From Streptomyces silvae (lineage in GTDB: Bacteria > Actinomycetota > Actinomycetes > Streptomycetales > Streptomycetaceae): a DNA stretch of 64,000 nucleotides. Both the position numbers and the translations under genes were made by a program. The stretch is from NCBI RefSeq assembly GCF_016745505.1, contig NZ_JAERUC010000081.1, forward strand, positions 16,048 to 80,047. Direction: 5' to 3'. Shown in pieces: positions 24,621-32,920 of the stretch. Numbering within the stretch: the first letter of the stretch is position 1; each line of letters begins with the position of its first letter. Under the pieces are notes generated by a model that searched no databases, was not told the origin of the DNA, and saw only the letters and a program-made list of their open reading frames with translations.

Positions 24621-26795
24621 CTATTCGCCCTCGTCGAGGACGGCGTCCCCGCCCTTGATGTGCCGGGCGGGGTTGTAGCCCTTCTCCATCAGGTCCACCG
24701 CCCAGGCCATCTCCTGGACGCCCTCCAGCTTGGCCATGCCCGGGGACAGTCCGAGGCGGAAGCCGCCCGGCTGCGGCTTCCCGGAGGCGCTGTAGGGCAG
24801 GAAGTCCAACGGTGAGGCTCCCCCGCTCGGGTAGACGACGCAGTCGGACAGCACCGCGAGCGGGTAGAGGCCCGTCATCCGGGCCATGTTGGCGAGCTTG
24901 CGGTGCATGTTGACCCGGGCCTTGCTGATGACGGCGGCGCGGATGTCGGGGCGCCAGGTCGGGCGCTCCAGGGCCGGCCACCGTTCACCGTCGCGGTAGT
25001 GCCTGCCCTGCGGTCCTTCGCGGAGTTTGCCGACTCCGCCCTTGACCGTCGCCTTGATCGCGGCGAGTACGGCGGCCAGCGCGGGGTCGTTCTGCTTGTG
25101 GTGCTCCATCGCCGTGACGAACTCGGTGTCGGTGAGGTCCTTGGTGACGCCGAGGTCGGCGAGCGTGTCGATGTAGGCGGTCTTCAGACGGTCGTGCCAC
25201 GGGTCCAGGTAGGCGCCTGTCTCCCGGCGCAGGAACGCCTCGACCGGGGTGACGTTGTGGCCGAGCTCCTGGGCGTAGGCGACGGTGTGTGTCTGGTACC
25301 AGGCCGGGCCGTCGGGGCGTTCGCCGGTGGGGGTGAACGGTGAGGGCAGTCGCGGGTCCAGCTCGATGTGGGAGAGGTCGACGAACCAGGAGCCGGGGAT
25401 CTTCGGGTTGAACCGCGGCTGGTGGAAGTGGTCGGGGGCGGACAGCCCGACCGTGAGCCGGGCCGCCGCCGCGAGGAACGCGGTGTTCAGGTCCAGGCCG
25501 ACGGCGTAGGGCAGCAGGCACTCCTCGTCCGACAGCAGCGGGACGGCGCGGACCCACTGGTAGGCCTCCTCGTCGAGGAAGCCTCCCTTCCAGCCCTGGG
25601 CCACGGGGTGTTCGGGCCTGGCTTCCGGCGGGGCGGGGTCCATCGGTTCCGTACCGAGCGAGCCGGGATTGTGGCCGGCGACCCAGTTCCCGCTGTCCTT
25701 GTCCTGCACGGCCCGGGTGGGCGGGCGCAGGGCGGTCATCAGCTCCAGTCCGGATACGGCGGTGCTGCCGCGCGGGGTGATGACCCGTTGGGCGTAGATC
25801 CCCAGGACGCGGGCGATGTCGGCGGGGTCCATGTCCTCGACGCCCGGCCAGGAGCGCGCGTCGAGGGCGTCCCAGGAGAGGACGGCGAGCTGTACGCACT
25901 GGCGCTGTCCGGTCCTGGCGGGGCGGTAGATCCGTGCCCAGGGGCCGAACCCGCGCCGGGTCAGTTTCCACTTGGCCTTGGCGACCTGTTTGACGACGGG
26001 GTGGTCCTCGGGCAGGCGCAGGGAGCGGCGCTGCTCGAAGCCCTCCAGGCGTTCGGGGAGGCCGAGCTTCACGGCCGCGGCGGCGGTGAGCGCGATCAGG
26101 GGATCGGAGTCCTTGCCGTTGCGGTGCAGGCGCGGGGCGCCGAGGCCGGATTCGGCGAGGGTCCACTCCACCAGCTCCGGCACCGTGGCCGCCGGGCAGT
26201 CAAGGACGATGCCGTCGACGCCGTACGCGGAACCGTCGCCGTCCAGGACCGCGAGCGGGCCGTGCGGGAAACGCGGGTCGGCGGCGGGTTTGGCCGTACG
26301 GTCCGGGAGACGGCGCGCCGCCGTGACGGGGCGGGCGGGGCGCTCGGGCGCCGGGGTGGGGCGTGCGGTGGCAATCGGCGCGGGGGGTGCGGTGGCCGTG
26401 GGAGCGGGGTCCGGGGCCGGGGCGGCCGGGGCGGTGCGTGTGTCGGGGGCGGGCTGCGGCTGGGGTACGGCGGCCACGTAGGGGGGCGGCGTGGGGTGCC
26501 CCGCGCCGATGCCGTGGATGATGCCGGTGCCGGGACCCGAGCCGTGGGCGGGGAACTTCTCCGCCCAGCCGTTCAGCAGGCGCTGGTAGGCCTCCAGGCG
26601 CGGCGGCTTGGGCTCCGACCGGCCGTTCTCCCAGTTCTTGACCGTCTGCGTCGTCGACTTCAGGGCCTGTGCGAGTCGGGCCTGCGTGATGCCGGCGGCC
26701 TCTCGAAGCCGTGCACGCTCGGACGGGGGCGGGAGCTGAGGCCCCTCCTCCAGCAGAGCGTCCACCGACGCGAACAGTTCTTCCTCGGATGCCAT
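24621..26795 (-). CDS. tap: Telomere-associated protein Tap homologue
   Basis: 724 residues, the length of Streptomyces Tap. An XRE-type HTH (about 28-62: AAGITQARLAQALKSTTQTV, then NWENGRSEPKPPR) is followed by a Pro/Ala-rich linker (about 100-165). The large C-terminal part contains polymerase-like motifs: an Asp in AVGLDLNTAFLA (about 432) and an Asp in LSDCVVYPSGG (about 650). Tap binds telomere overhangs and recruits the terminal protein Tpg; a primase/repair activity for Tap has been published. No tpg gene is adjacent, unlike at chromosome ends, so this is an orphan copy. Confidence 0.85.
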   Translation of the reverse strand: MASEEELFASVDALLEEGPQLPPPSERARLREAAGITQARLAQALKSTTQTVKNWENGRSEPKPPRLEAYQRLLNGWAEKFPAHGSGPGTGIIHGIGAGHPTPPPYVAAVPQPQPAPDTRTAPAAPAPDPAPTATAPPAPIATARPTPAPERPARPVTAARRLPDRTAKPAADPRFPHGPLAVLDGDGSAYGVDGIVLDCPAATVPELVEWTLAESGLGAPRLHRNGKDSDPLIALTAAAAVKLGLPERLEGFEQRRSLRLPEDHPVVKQVAKAKWKLTRRGFGPWARIYRPARTGQRQCVQLAVLSWDALDARSWPGVEDMDPADIARVLGIYAQRVITPRGSTAVSGLELMTALRPPTRAVQDKDSGNWVAGHNPGSLGTEPMDPAPPEARPEHPVAQGWKGGFLDEEAYQWVRAVPLLSDEECLLPYAVGLDLNTAFLAAAARLTVGLSAPDHFHQPRFNPKIPGSWFVDLSHIELDPRLPSPFTPTGERPDGPAWYQTHTVAYAQELGHNVTPVEAFLRRETGAYLDPWHDRLKTAYIDTLADLGVTKDLTDTEFVTAMEHHKQNDPALAAVLAAIKATVKGGVGKLREGPQGRHYRDGERWPALERPTWRPDIRAAVISKARVNMHRKLANMARMTGLYPLAVLSDCVVYPSGGASPLDFLPYSASGKPQPGGFRLGLSPGMAKLEGVQEMAWAVDLMEKGYNPARHIKGGDAVLDEGE

Positions 26796-26999
26796 GGCTG
26801 TCCACCTCCGCTCCGGACACTAACAGCCCGCACCCTCGGATTTAGCCCGCGCCTTTAACCCGTTCAGAGGTTTCGGAACGGGGGCCGTCACTCGGGCCCC
26901 CGCCACGCGTTGTCCTATGTCACCAGTCCCATGTCATCGAACCGCGACCGGCGAGCGGTGCCCCTCGGACCGCGCCGTGCCCCTCAGGAGGACAGAACA

Positions 27000-27620
27000 G
27001 TGACCACACACACGGGCCGGGTGGTCTCGGACCTCTCCGTCTCGGCCGACGGGTACTCGGCCGGGACGGGCCAGTCCGAGCAGCGTCCGTTCGGCGACGA
27101 CGCGGGCGACGGCTGGGGGAACCGGCTGCACTCCTGGATGTTCGAGACCCCCGAGCTGCGGCAGGCCCAGCTCGACCAGCTGGCCTCGGTCGGCGCCTTC
27201 GTCATGGGCCGCAACATGTTCGGCCCCGTGCGCGGCCCGTGGGACCGGCGGTGGAAGGGCTGGTGGGGCGACGATCCGCCGTACCACGCACCGGTCTTCG
27301 TGCTCACCCACCATGCGCGCGAACCGCAGCCGATGGAGGGCGGCACCACGTTCCACTTCGTCACCGACGGCATCGACAGCGCCCTGCGGCAGGCACGTGA
27401 GGCGGCCGGGGACCGCGACGTGTCGATCCACGGGGGCGCGACCACCGTCAACCAGTATCTCGCCGCAGGGCTGATCGACGTACTGCGGCTGCACATCGTG
27501 CCGTTCACGCTCGGCGCGGGCACCCGGCTGTTCGACGGTGTGCCGCCGCTGGATCTCGAACAGGTGGAGTCGCGGGCGGCGGATTCCGTCACCCATGTGA
27601 CCTATCGCGTGCTGCGCTGA
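27000..27620 (+). CDS. RibD C-terminal / dihydrofolate-reductase-fold protein
   Basis: 206 residues from the GTG at 27000, with AGGAGGA about 8 bases upstream. DHFR-like fold: VVSDLSVSADGYSAG at the N terminus, GAFVMGRNMFG, PVFVLTHHAREP, DVSIHGGATTVNQYLAAGLIDVLRLHIVPF and GAGTRLFDG. These match the YwjB/RibD-C group of NADPH reductases of unknown substrate. The 200 bases upstream (shared with the divergent tap) contain a small CGGGGGCC/GGCCCCCG hairpin at 26879-26902 and no certain promoter. Confidence 0.88.
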   Translation: MTTHTGRVVSDLSVSADGYSAGTGQSEQRPFGDDAGDGWGNRLHSWMFETPELRQAQLDQLASVGAFVMGRNMFGPVRGPWDRRWKGWWGDDPPYHAPVFVLTHHAREPQPMEGGTTFHFVTDGIDSALRQAREAAGDRDVSIHGGATTVNQYLAAGLIDVLRLHIVPFTLGAGTRLFDGVPPLDLEQVESRAADSVTHVTYRVLR

Positions 27621-27787
27621 GATCCGGTCCCCGGGAGCCCCGGGGTACGGCCGTGCGGTGCTGTCGTACCCGCGGGGCCCGTGTTCGCCCTCGGGTTCCC
27701 TGCCGTGCAATGCTGAACAGCACGTGGATCACGGCGGGTAGCGGACGAAAGTGCAGGGTGAGGGCAGTGCGGCGGCGGGGCGGGACC

Positions 27788-30022
27788 ATGGTGTGGGATC
27801 GGTTCGCGGCCTCCGATCCGGGGCTGTTGCGTCTCACGGCCGGGCTGCGCACGGTCTCGGCGATCGCGCTCACCCTGGTGGTGCTGGCCCTGCTCGGCAC
27901 CGACGTCTCCCACATGGTCACCGGTGCCATGACAGCGATGACGGCCACCTTCGCCGTCAAGGACAAGCTCGTACGCGACCAGGCGGTGACCCTCGCCCTG
28001 GGGCTGCCGGTCTCGCTGGCCGCCATGTCGCTGGCCGCCCTGCTGAACTCGCGGGTCGTCGCGGGTGACCTGTTCTTCGTGGTCCTCATCTTCGCCGCCG
28101 TCTACTTCCGGCGGTTCGGCGAGCGCGCCACCGCGCTGGGGCTCATCGGCTTCCAGATCTACTTCCTCGCCCTGTTCGTCGGTGCCTCGCCGTCCGCCCT
28201 GCCGGCGCTGTATCTGGCTCTGGCCGTCGGGTTCGGCTGCAGCGCGGTGGTGCGGTTCGGTGTCGTCCCGGAGACGCCCCAACGTGTACTGACACGGCTG
28301 CGCGACGCCTTCCGGATGCGTCTGGCCCAGCTCGTCTCCGTACAGATCGAACTGCTGGACGCCGGTCCGGAGCAGCTGGAGAAGGTGCTCGACGACATGC
28401 GGCTGCGTACGGCGCGGCTGCACGAGGCCGCGCTGATGATCCAGGGCCGGCTGGAGGAGGGCACCGAGGACGCGGACAAGGCGGCGCTGGTGCAACGCCG
28501 GGTCGCGGACGCCGAGATAGCCACGGAGCGGCTGGGCATGCTCCTGCTGAACGCCCGCAGCGTGGAGCGTGCGGACACCCTGACCCTTCATCTGCCGCAC
28601 GCCCCGGTGCCGCTCACCGGGGACTGGAGGCCGGCCGAGGACGACGCGACGATCGCTCTGCGCCGGGACCTCAAGGCCCTGCACCTCCTGGTGAGCCGGC
28701 CGGCGTCCCTCGACGGGGGCACGGCGGTGGCCCACATACGCAACAGGCTGCTCGGCTACCGCGACGAGGAGAGGCTTCCGGCCGCACCCTCGGGCATCCA
28801 GGACGCGTTCCGCGGAATCGGTGAGGCCGCCCGCGCCGTCCTGGGGCTGCGGCTCGCGCTGGACGGCCCCCAGGACGAGTCCGACGACTCCCCGGCCACC
28901 ATCCGTTCCCGCGAGGAGTTCGACGCGGAGGACATCGCGCTCGCCTCCTCCGAGACGCCCGAGGACGAGGACCCGTCCGGGCTGCGGCGCCCCACCACGA
29001 GGGCTGCCTTCCAGGTCTCGGTGGGTTCGGTGCTCGCCATGATCGGTGGTGAGCTCCTCTCGGACCAGCGCTGGTACTGGGCCGTTCTCACGTGCTGGGT
29101 CGTCTTCCTCAACACCGCGTCCACCGGCGAGATCCTGATCAAGGGGTACCGGCGGCTCCTGGGCACCCTGCTCGGCGCCGTCGCCGGAGTGGCGCTGGCG
29201 GGGCTGGTCGGTGACCACACCTGGGTTTCGTTCGCCCTGGTGCTCGTCTTCATCTTCGCGATGTTCTTCACCGCTCCGCTGTCGTACGCGGTCATGTCGT
29301 TCTTCGTGACGGCCATGCTGGGCCTGCTGTACACCTTGCTGAACTCGTACAGCTTCGACGTGCTGGTGCTGCGCATCGAGGAGACCGCGATCGGCGCGGC
29401 GTGCGGTGTCATCGCCGCCGTGCTGGTGCTTCCGGTGCGCACCGACCGCCGGACCGACGAACTGCTGGGAACCGTCCTGGAACGGCTGGGTGACGTCGCG
29501 TCGGCAGCGGTGGAGCAGCTGTCCGGCGGGCCGGCGTCCGATCTGCTCAGCAAGGCGCGGGGGCTGGACACGGCACTGGACGAGCTGCGGGACTCCACCA
29601 ATCCGCTGACCTACCCGATCACCCCGCTGCGCGGCCGGCGCCGGACCGTCCGCTATCTGGTGGCGCTCCTGGAGACATGCGCCTACCACGCCCGTTCGCT
29701 CGCGGCGACGGCCGAGCTCGTGCCGCACAGCAAGACGATCGCGGCGGACCCCCGGCTCCACCGGGCCGGGCAGCGGATCGCCCACAACATCCGGGTGCTC
29801 GCCGCGCATGTCGAGGAGGAGGGAGCGCGGGGCGAGGTCGAGTCCGGTGCCAGCATCGCCTCGACGCTGCGGGACGACGGCTCCGGCACCGAGCCCTCCG
29901 GCACGGTGACCTTCCGCGTGCTGCGTCATCTGCAGCGTCTCGACGAAGGGGTGGTCGGGCTCGCCCGCCCCCTGGACGTACCGGTGGCCGAGCGCACGGA
30001 CGCGAAGGCCGTACGCGACTGA
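27788..30022 (+). CDS. FUSC family inner-membrane transporter
   Basis: About 744 residues from MVWDRF; GGGGCGGGA precedes this ATG, and longer frames upstream lack a ribosome site. Two membrane blocks, each with about six helices: residues about 18-150 (TVSAIALTLVVLALLGTDVSH) and about 400-555 (WYWAVLTCWVVFLNTAS). A cytoplasmic helical domain follows each. This duplicated layout is that of FUSC / aromatic-acid exporters and YccS/YhfK-like proteins. The substrate is unknown; similar genes export phenolic compounds. Confidence 0.86.
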   Translation: MVWDRFAASDPGLLRLTAGLRTVSAIALTLVVLALLGTDVSHMVTGAMTAMTATFAVKDKLVRDQAVTLALGLPVSLAAMSLAALLNSRVVAGDLFFVVLIFAAVYFRRFGERATALGLIGFQIYFLALFVGASPSALPALYLALAVGFGCSAVVRFGVVPETPQRVLTRLRDAFRMRLAQLVSVQIELLDAGPEQLEKVLDDMRLRTARLHEAALMIQGRLEEGTEDADKAALVQRRVADAEIATERLGMLLLNARSVERADTLTLHLPHAPVPLTGDWRPAEDDATIALRRDLKALHLLVSRPASLDGGTAVAHIRNRLLGYRDEERLPAAPSGIQDAFRGIGEAARAVLGLRLALDGPQDESDDSPATIRSREEFDAEDIALASSETPEDEDPSGLRRPTTRAAFQVSVGSVLAMIGGELLSDQRWYWAVLTCWVVFLNTASTGEILIKGYRRLLGTLLGAVAGVALAGLVGDHTWVSFALVLVFIFAMFFTAPLSYAVMSFFVTAMLGLLYTLLNSYSFDVLVLRIEETAIGAACGVIAAVLVLPVRTDRRTDELLGTVLERLGDVASAAVEQLSGGPASDLLSKARGLDTALDELRDSTNPLTYPITPLRGRRRTVRYLVALLETCAYHARSLAATAELVPHSKTIAADPRLHRAGQRIAHNIRVLAAHVEEEGARGEVESGASIASTLRDDGSGTEPSGTVTFRVLRHLQRLDEGVVGLARPLDVPVAERTDAKAVRD

Positions 30023-30055
30023 GTTCCGGCCCCGGCGGGTGCGCACGGGGTGGCC

Positions 30056-30664
30056 TCAGCAGGAGCGGGTCCTGTCCTCGGCGTACTCGGTGACCGTCCA
30101 CCGCTCCCCGTGCTCCAGCCTCGCCGTGGCCACGTGTCGCGCCGACAGGCCGTCCGGCGGCGGGAGGCGCCAGCCCGTCGTGGTGTCGAGGGTCTGCCAT
30201 GCAGAGGTGTCCACGCAGTCCCTGACGGTCGCCGTGGGCGGCCGCTCGCCTACGGCGAGGGTGGTGACCTCCGGGTCGTGCCGGAGGTCACCGCGCATCT
30301 GGGCCCCCTCCTTGTTCATCCGGTCCAGGTCCGCCTCGACGGCGGCCCACGCGCCGGGCGTCAGGTACAGCTCGAGGTCCGTCCCCTCCGCCGAGGCGGC
30401 CCGGTACGCCTTCGTCCGCTCCGCCCACATCGCGCCGTACGCCTTCAGGACCTCGGCCTCGGCCTCAGCGGGCGCCGGGAGACCGCGCGCGGCCGAGGCG
30501 ACCGGCGCGGTGGTCGCGGCCGCCGCGTGCGCGCCCGCCGGCGGCTTCGCGTCACCCTTGTCGTCCGTGCCGCTGCCGCAGCCGGCGATCAGGAGAGCGC
30601 ATGTCGCGGCACCGCACCGGAGCACGACGCCCGCCCGGGAGCGCTTCTGCCGAGCCGTCACCAT
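30056..30664 (-). CDS. Lipoprotein, function unknown
   Basis: 202 residues from MVTARQ. The hydrophobic ATCALLIAGC forms the lipobox (Cys about 29). An Ala/Pro-rich linker precedes a domain of about 150 residues: EVLKAYGAMWAERTKAYR, then VTTLAVGERPPTATVRDC and GERWTVTEYAEDRTRSC. The pattern resembles small exported NTF2-like domains; two Cys may form a disulphide. It is convergent with the FUSC gene, 33 bases away. Confidence 0.82.
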   Translation of the reverse strand: MVTARQKRSRAGVVLRCGAATCALLIAGCGSGTDDKGDAKPPAGAHAAAATTAPVASAARGLPAPAEAEAEVLKAYGAMWAERTKAYRAASAEGTDLELYLTPGAWAAVEADLDRMNKEGAQMRGDLRHDPEVTTLAVGERPPTATVRDCVDTSAWQTLDTTTGWRLPPPDGLSARHVATARLEHGERWTVTEYAEDRTRSC

Positions 30665-30821
30665 CAGTACCCCAACCAGCCGTCCGATATCGATCACCGG
30701 ATCAACGACGCCCGCCCTCATCGGGTCACCGCCCGCACGGCTGAACTCCCCGCGCCTGACGCCGCCTTCGGCGCGTTCCCATCCTTGAACGGCAGTTGAG
30801 CTGCGGATCCCTCACGAGGTC

Positions 30822-30850
30822 TTGACTGCCTTCTGGTCTGTACCTATGGT
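30822..30850 (+). promoter_or_regulatory. Promoter of the polysaccharide lyase with DasR-like site in the spacer
   Basis: TTGACT (30822-30827) and TATGGT (30845-30850) are 17 bp apart, close to the vegetative consensus. The spacer contains TGGTCTGTACCT (30834-30845), which matches 9 of 12 positions of TGGTCTAGACCA, the DasR-type operator. A GntR-family repressor responding to sugars would fit a secreted lyase. The site is inferred from pattern alone. Confidence 0.5.
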
Positions 30851-30904
30851 CACCGGTCAGCGCGATCGTTCAACACCCAGTGCATCGTTCACATAGACGA
30901 ACGG

Positions 30905-32137
30905 ATGGCCCCCCACATGTCCCGCACACGCGCATCACACCGCACCAGAAGGCGCCCGGCGCTCCTGCTCACCGCCGCCGCCGCGACCGCCGCCCTGGTG
31001 GCCGGCATCCTCTCCCTGCCCGGCACCCAGCACGCGGAGGCCGCCCCCGCCGCCTTCGCGCACCCCGGAGTCACCGTCTCCAAGGGGCAGCTGGACTTCA
31101 CCCGCGGCAAGGTCAACGCCGGCGCCCAGCCGTGGAAGGGCGCGTACGACCAGATGATGGCGAGCAGGTACGCCGATCAGAACCGCACCGCCAAGCCCCG
31201 CGCGACCGTCGAGTGCGGCTCGTACTCGAACCCCAACTACGGCTGCACGGACGAGCGTGAGGACGCGATAGCCGCGTACACCAACGCGCTCGCCTGGTAC
31301 ATCACCCGCGACGAGCGGTACGCGAAGAAGTCGATCGAGCTGATGGACGCCTGGTCGGCGGTGATCAAGGACCACACCAACAGCAACGCCCCGCTGCAGA
31401 CCGGCTGGGCCGGCTCCTCCTGGCCGAAGGCGGCCGAGATCATCAAGCACACCTACACGGGGACGTGGTCCAACTCGGGCCGCTTCGCGACCATGCTGCG
31501 CGACGTCTATCTGCCGAAGCTCATCAACGGCTCGAACTCCAACGGCAACTGGGAGCTGTCGATGATGGAGGCCGCCGTCGGCATCTCCGTCTTCCTCGAC
31601 GACAAGACGTCCTACGACAAGGCCATGGCGAAGTTCCGGACGCGTACGGCCGCGTACGTCTACCTCGCCTCCGACGGCGCCGTGCCCAGGACCGTGCCGA
31701 GCCAGAACCTCGACACCACCGCGAAGATCGTCAACTACTGGCAGGGACAGTCCACCTTCGTCACCGGGCTGACCCAGGAGACCTGCCGCGACTTCACGCA
31801 CACCGGTTACGGCATCTCGGCCATCGCGCACATCGCCGAGACCAGCCGGATCCAGGGCCAGGACCTCTACGGCACGGACGTGGGCGAGCGGCTGCGGCAG
31901 GCGCTCGGCTTCCAGTCCAAGTACGAGCTCGGCGAGTCCGCACCGGGCTGGCTGTGCGGCGGATCGCTGCACACCGGCCTCGGCCCGGTCACCGAGGTCG
32001 GCTACAACGCCCTGCACAACCGCCTGGGCATCGCGATGACCAACACCCAGCGGCTGACCGAGCGGAACCGCCCGGCCGGCAGCAACAACCTCTTCGTGGC
32101 CTGGGAGACGCTGACCCACGGCGACAACCCGAACTGA
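30905..32137 (+). CDS. Secreted alginate / glucuronan lyase-type polysaccharide lyase
   Basis: 410 residues; a second ATG lies at 30917. The signal peptide has an Arg-rich n-region (TRRRPALLL), a hydrophobic core and AEAA before cleavage near residue 46; a Tat route is possible. The mature protein is an alpha/alpha barrel of the alginate-lyase family: ECGSYSNPNYGCTDEREDA, YTNALAWYITRDERYA, NGNWELSMMEAAVGISVF and TGYGISAIAHIAETSRIQG (His, Tyr). These are signatures of PL5/PL38-like lyases. It would cut uronic-acid polymers outside the cell. Confidence 0.87.
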   Translation: MAPHMSRTRASHRTRRRPALLLTAAAATAALVAGILSLPGTQHAEAAPAAFAHPGVTVSKGQLDFTRGKVNAGAQPWKGAYDQMMASRYADQNRTAKPRATVECGSYSNPNYGCTDEREDAIAAYTNALAWYITRDERYAKKSIELMDAWSAVIKDHTNSNAPLQTGWAGSSWPKAAEIIKHTYTGTWSNSGRFATMLRDVYLPKLINGSNSNGNWELSMMEAAVGISVFLDDKTSYDKAMAKFRTRTAAYVYLASDGAVPRTVPSQNLDTTAKIVNYWQGQSTFVTGLTQETCRDFTHTGYGISAIAHIAETSRIQGQDLYGTDVGERLRQALGFQSKYELGESAPGWLCGGSLHTGLGPVTEVGYNALHNRLGIAMTNTQRLTERNRPAGSNNLFVAWETLTHGDNPN

Positions 32138-32152
32138 GCCGGCCGTCCATAG

Positions 32153-32196
32153 CCGTGGATGCCGCCCCCGCATACGGTCGGGGGCGGCGTCCACGG
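32153..32196 (+). terminator. Long hairpin terminator after the lyase gene
   Basis: CCGTGGATGCCGCCCCCG pairs with CGGGGGCGGCGTCCACGG over 18 positions, with a single U-G wobble and an 8-nt loop. It begins 15 bases past the stop codon. Confidence 0.8.
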
Positions 32197-32272
32197 CGTC
32201 CGAGCCGGACCGTGCCGATCGCCCCGCACCCGGTCCGTCGGCCGGTCACCGGCATGCTGTACGAAGAGCTGT

Positions 32273-32848
32273 GTGAACGAACAGACTCAGCCCGCGACGG
32301 TTCGCGTGTTCATCGCTCTCGCCCCGCCCGACCACGCGAAGGAAGAACTGGCCCGGGAACTGCGTGCCGCCCAGGACGCGTACCCCCTGATGCGCTGGAA
32401 CCGCATCGAGGACTGGCACATCACCCTGGCGTTCCTCGGGGAGCTTCCGGTCGGCACCGTTCCGCTCCTGCACGGACCGCTGGCCGCCCTCGCGGCGGAC
32501 CACCGGCCGCCCCGGCTGGCCCTGCGCGGCAGCGGTGTCTTCGACGACCGGGTGCTGTGGAGCGGGATCGAGGGAGACCTCGACGAGCTGCACATGCTCG
32601 CCGCGGACGTACGTTCCGCGGTCAAGGCCTGCGGTGTCACCTTCGAGGAGCGGCCCCTGCGCCCCCATCTGACCCTGGCCCGTGCCCGCCGTGGGGATCT
32701 GACCTCGGCAGCGGAGATCGCCGAGGGGTTCGCCGGGTTCAGCGGCCTGCGGTGGCCCGCCGGACGTCTGCATCTGGTCGGCAGCAACGCCGGCCGGAGC
32801 CGTGGGCCCATCCACTACCGCGACATCGAGGCCTGGCCCCTCGGTTGA
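32273..32848 (+). CDS. thpR: RNA 2',3'-cyclic phosphodiesterase / 2'-5' RNA ligase
   Basis: 191 residues from the GTG at 32273, with GAAGAG about 6 bases upstream. Two HxT motifs define the 2H phosphoesterase fold: HITLAFLG (about 45) and HLTLARAR (about 133). VRVFIALAPPD at the N terminus and AGRSRGPIHYRDIEAWPL at the end are typical. It would hydrolyse 2',3'-cyclic phosphate ends on RNA. It is a single gene, followed after 72 bases by the DUF4139 pair. Confidence 0.9.
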   Translation: MNEQTQPATVRVFIALAPPDHAKEELARELRAAQDAYPLMRWNRIEDWHITLAFLGELPVGTVPLLHGPLAALAADHRPPRLALRGSGVFDDRVLWSGIEGDLDELHMLAADVRSAVKACGVTFEERPLRPHLTLARARRGDLTSAAEIAEGFAGFSGLRWPAGRLHLVGSNAGRSRGPIHYRDIEAWPLG

Positions 32849-32920
32849 GCCCAGGGCTGCACGGACGCGCCGAACGGCCCGGGCATAAACTGCGCACAGC
32901 ACCGACGGGGGGCGCAACGT

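Noticed and set aside
27602..30046. 814-codon open frame antisense to the FUSC gene
   Set aside because: Composition (long runs of Arg, Gly, Gln, His) is that of a shadow frame; the plus strand has proper membrane helices.
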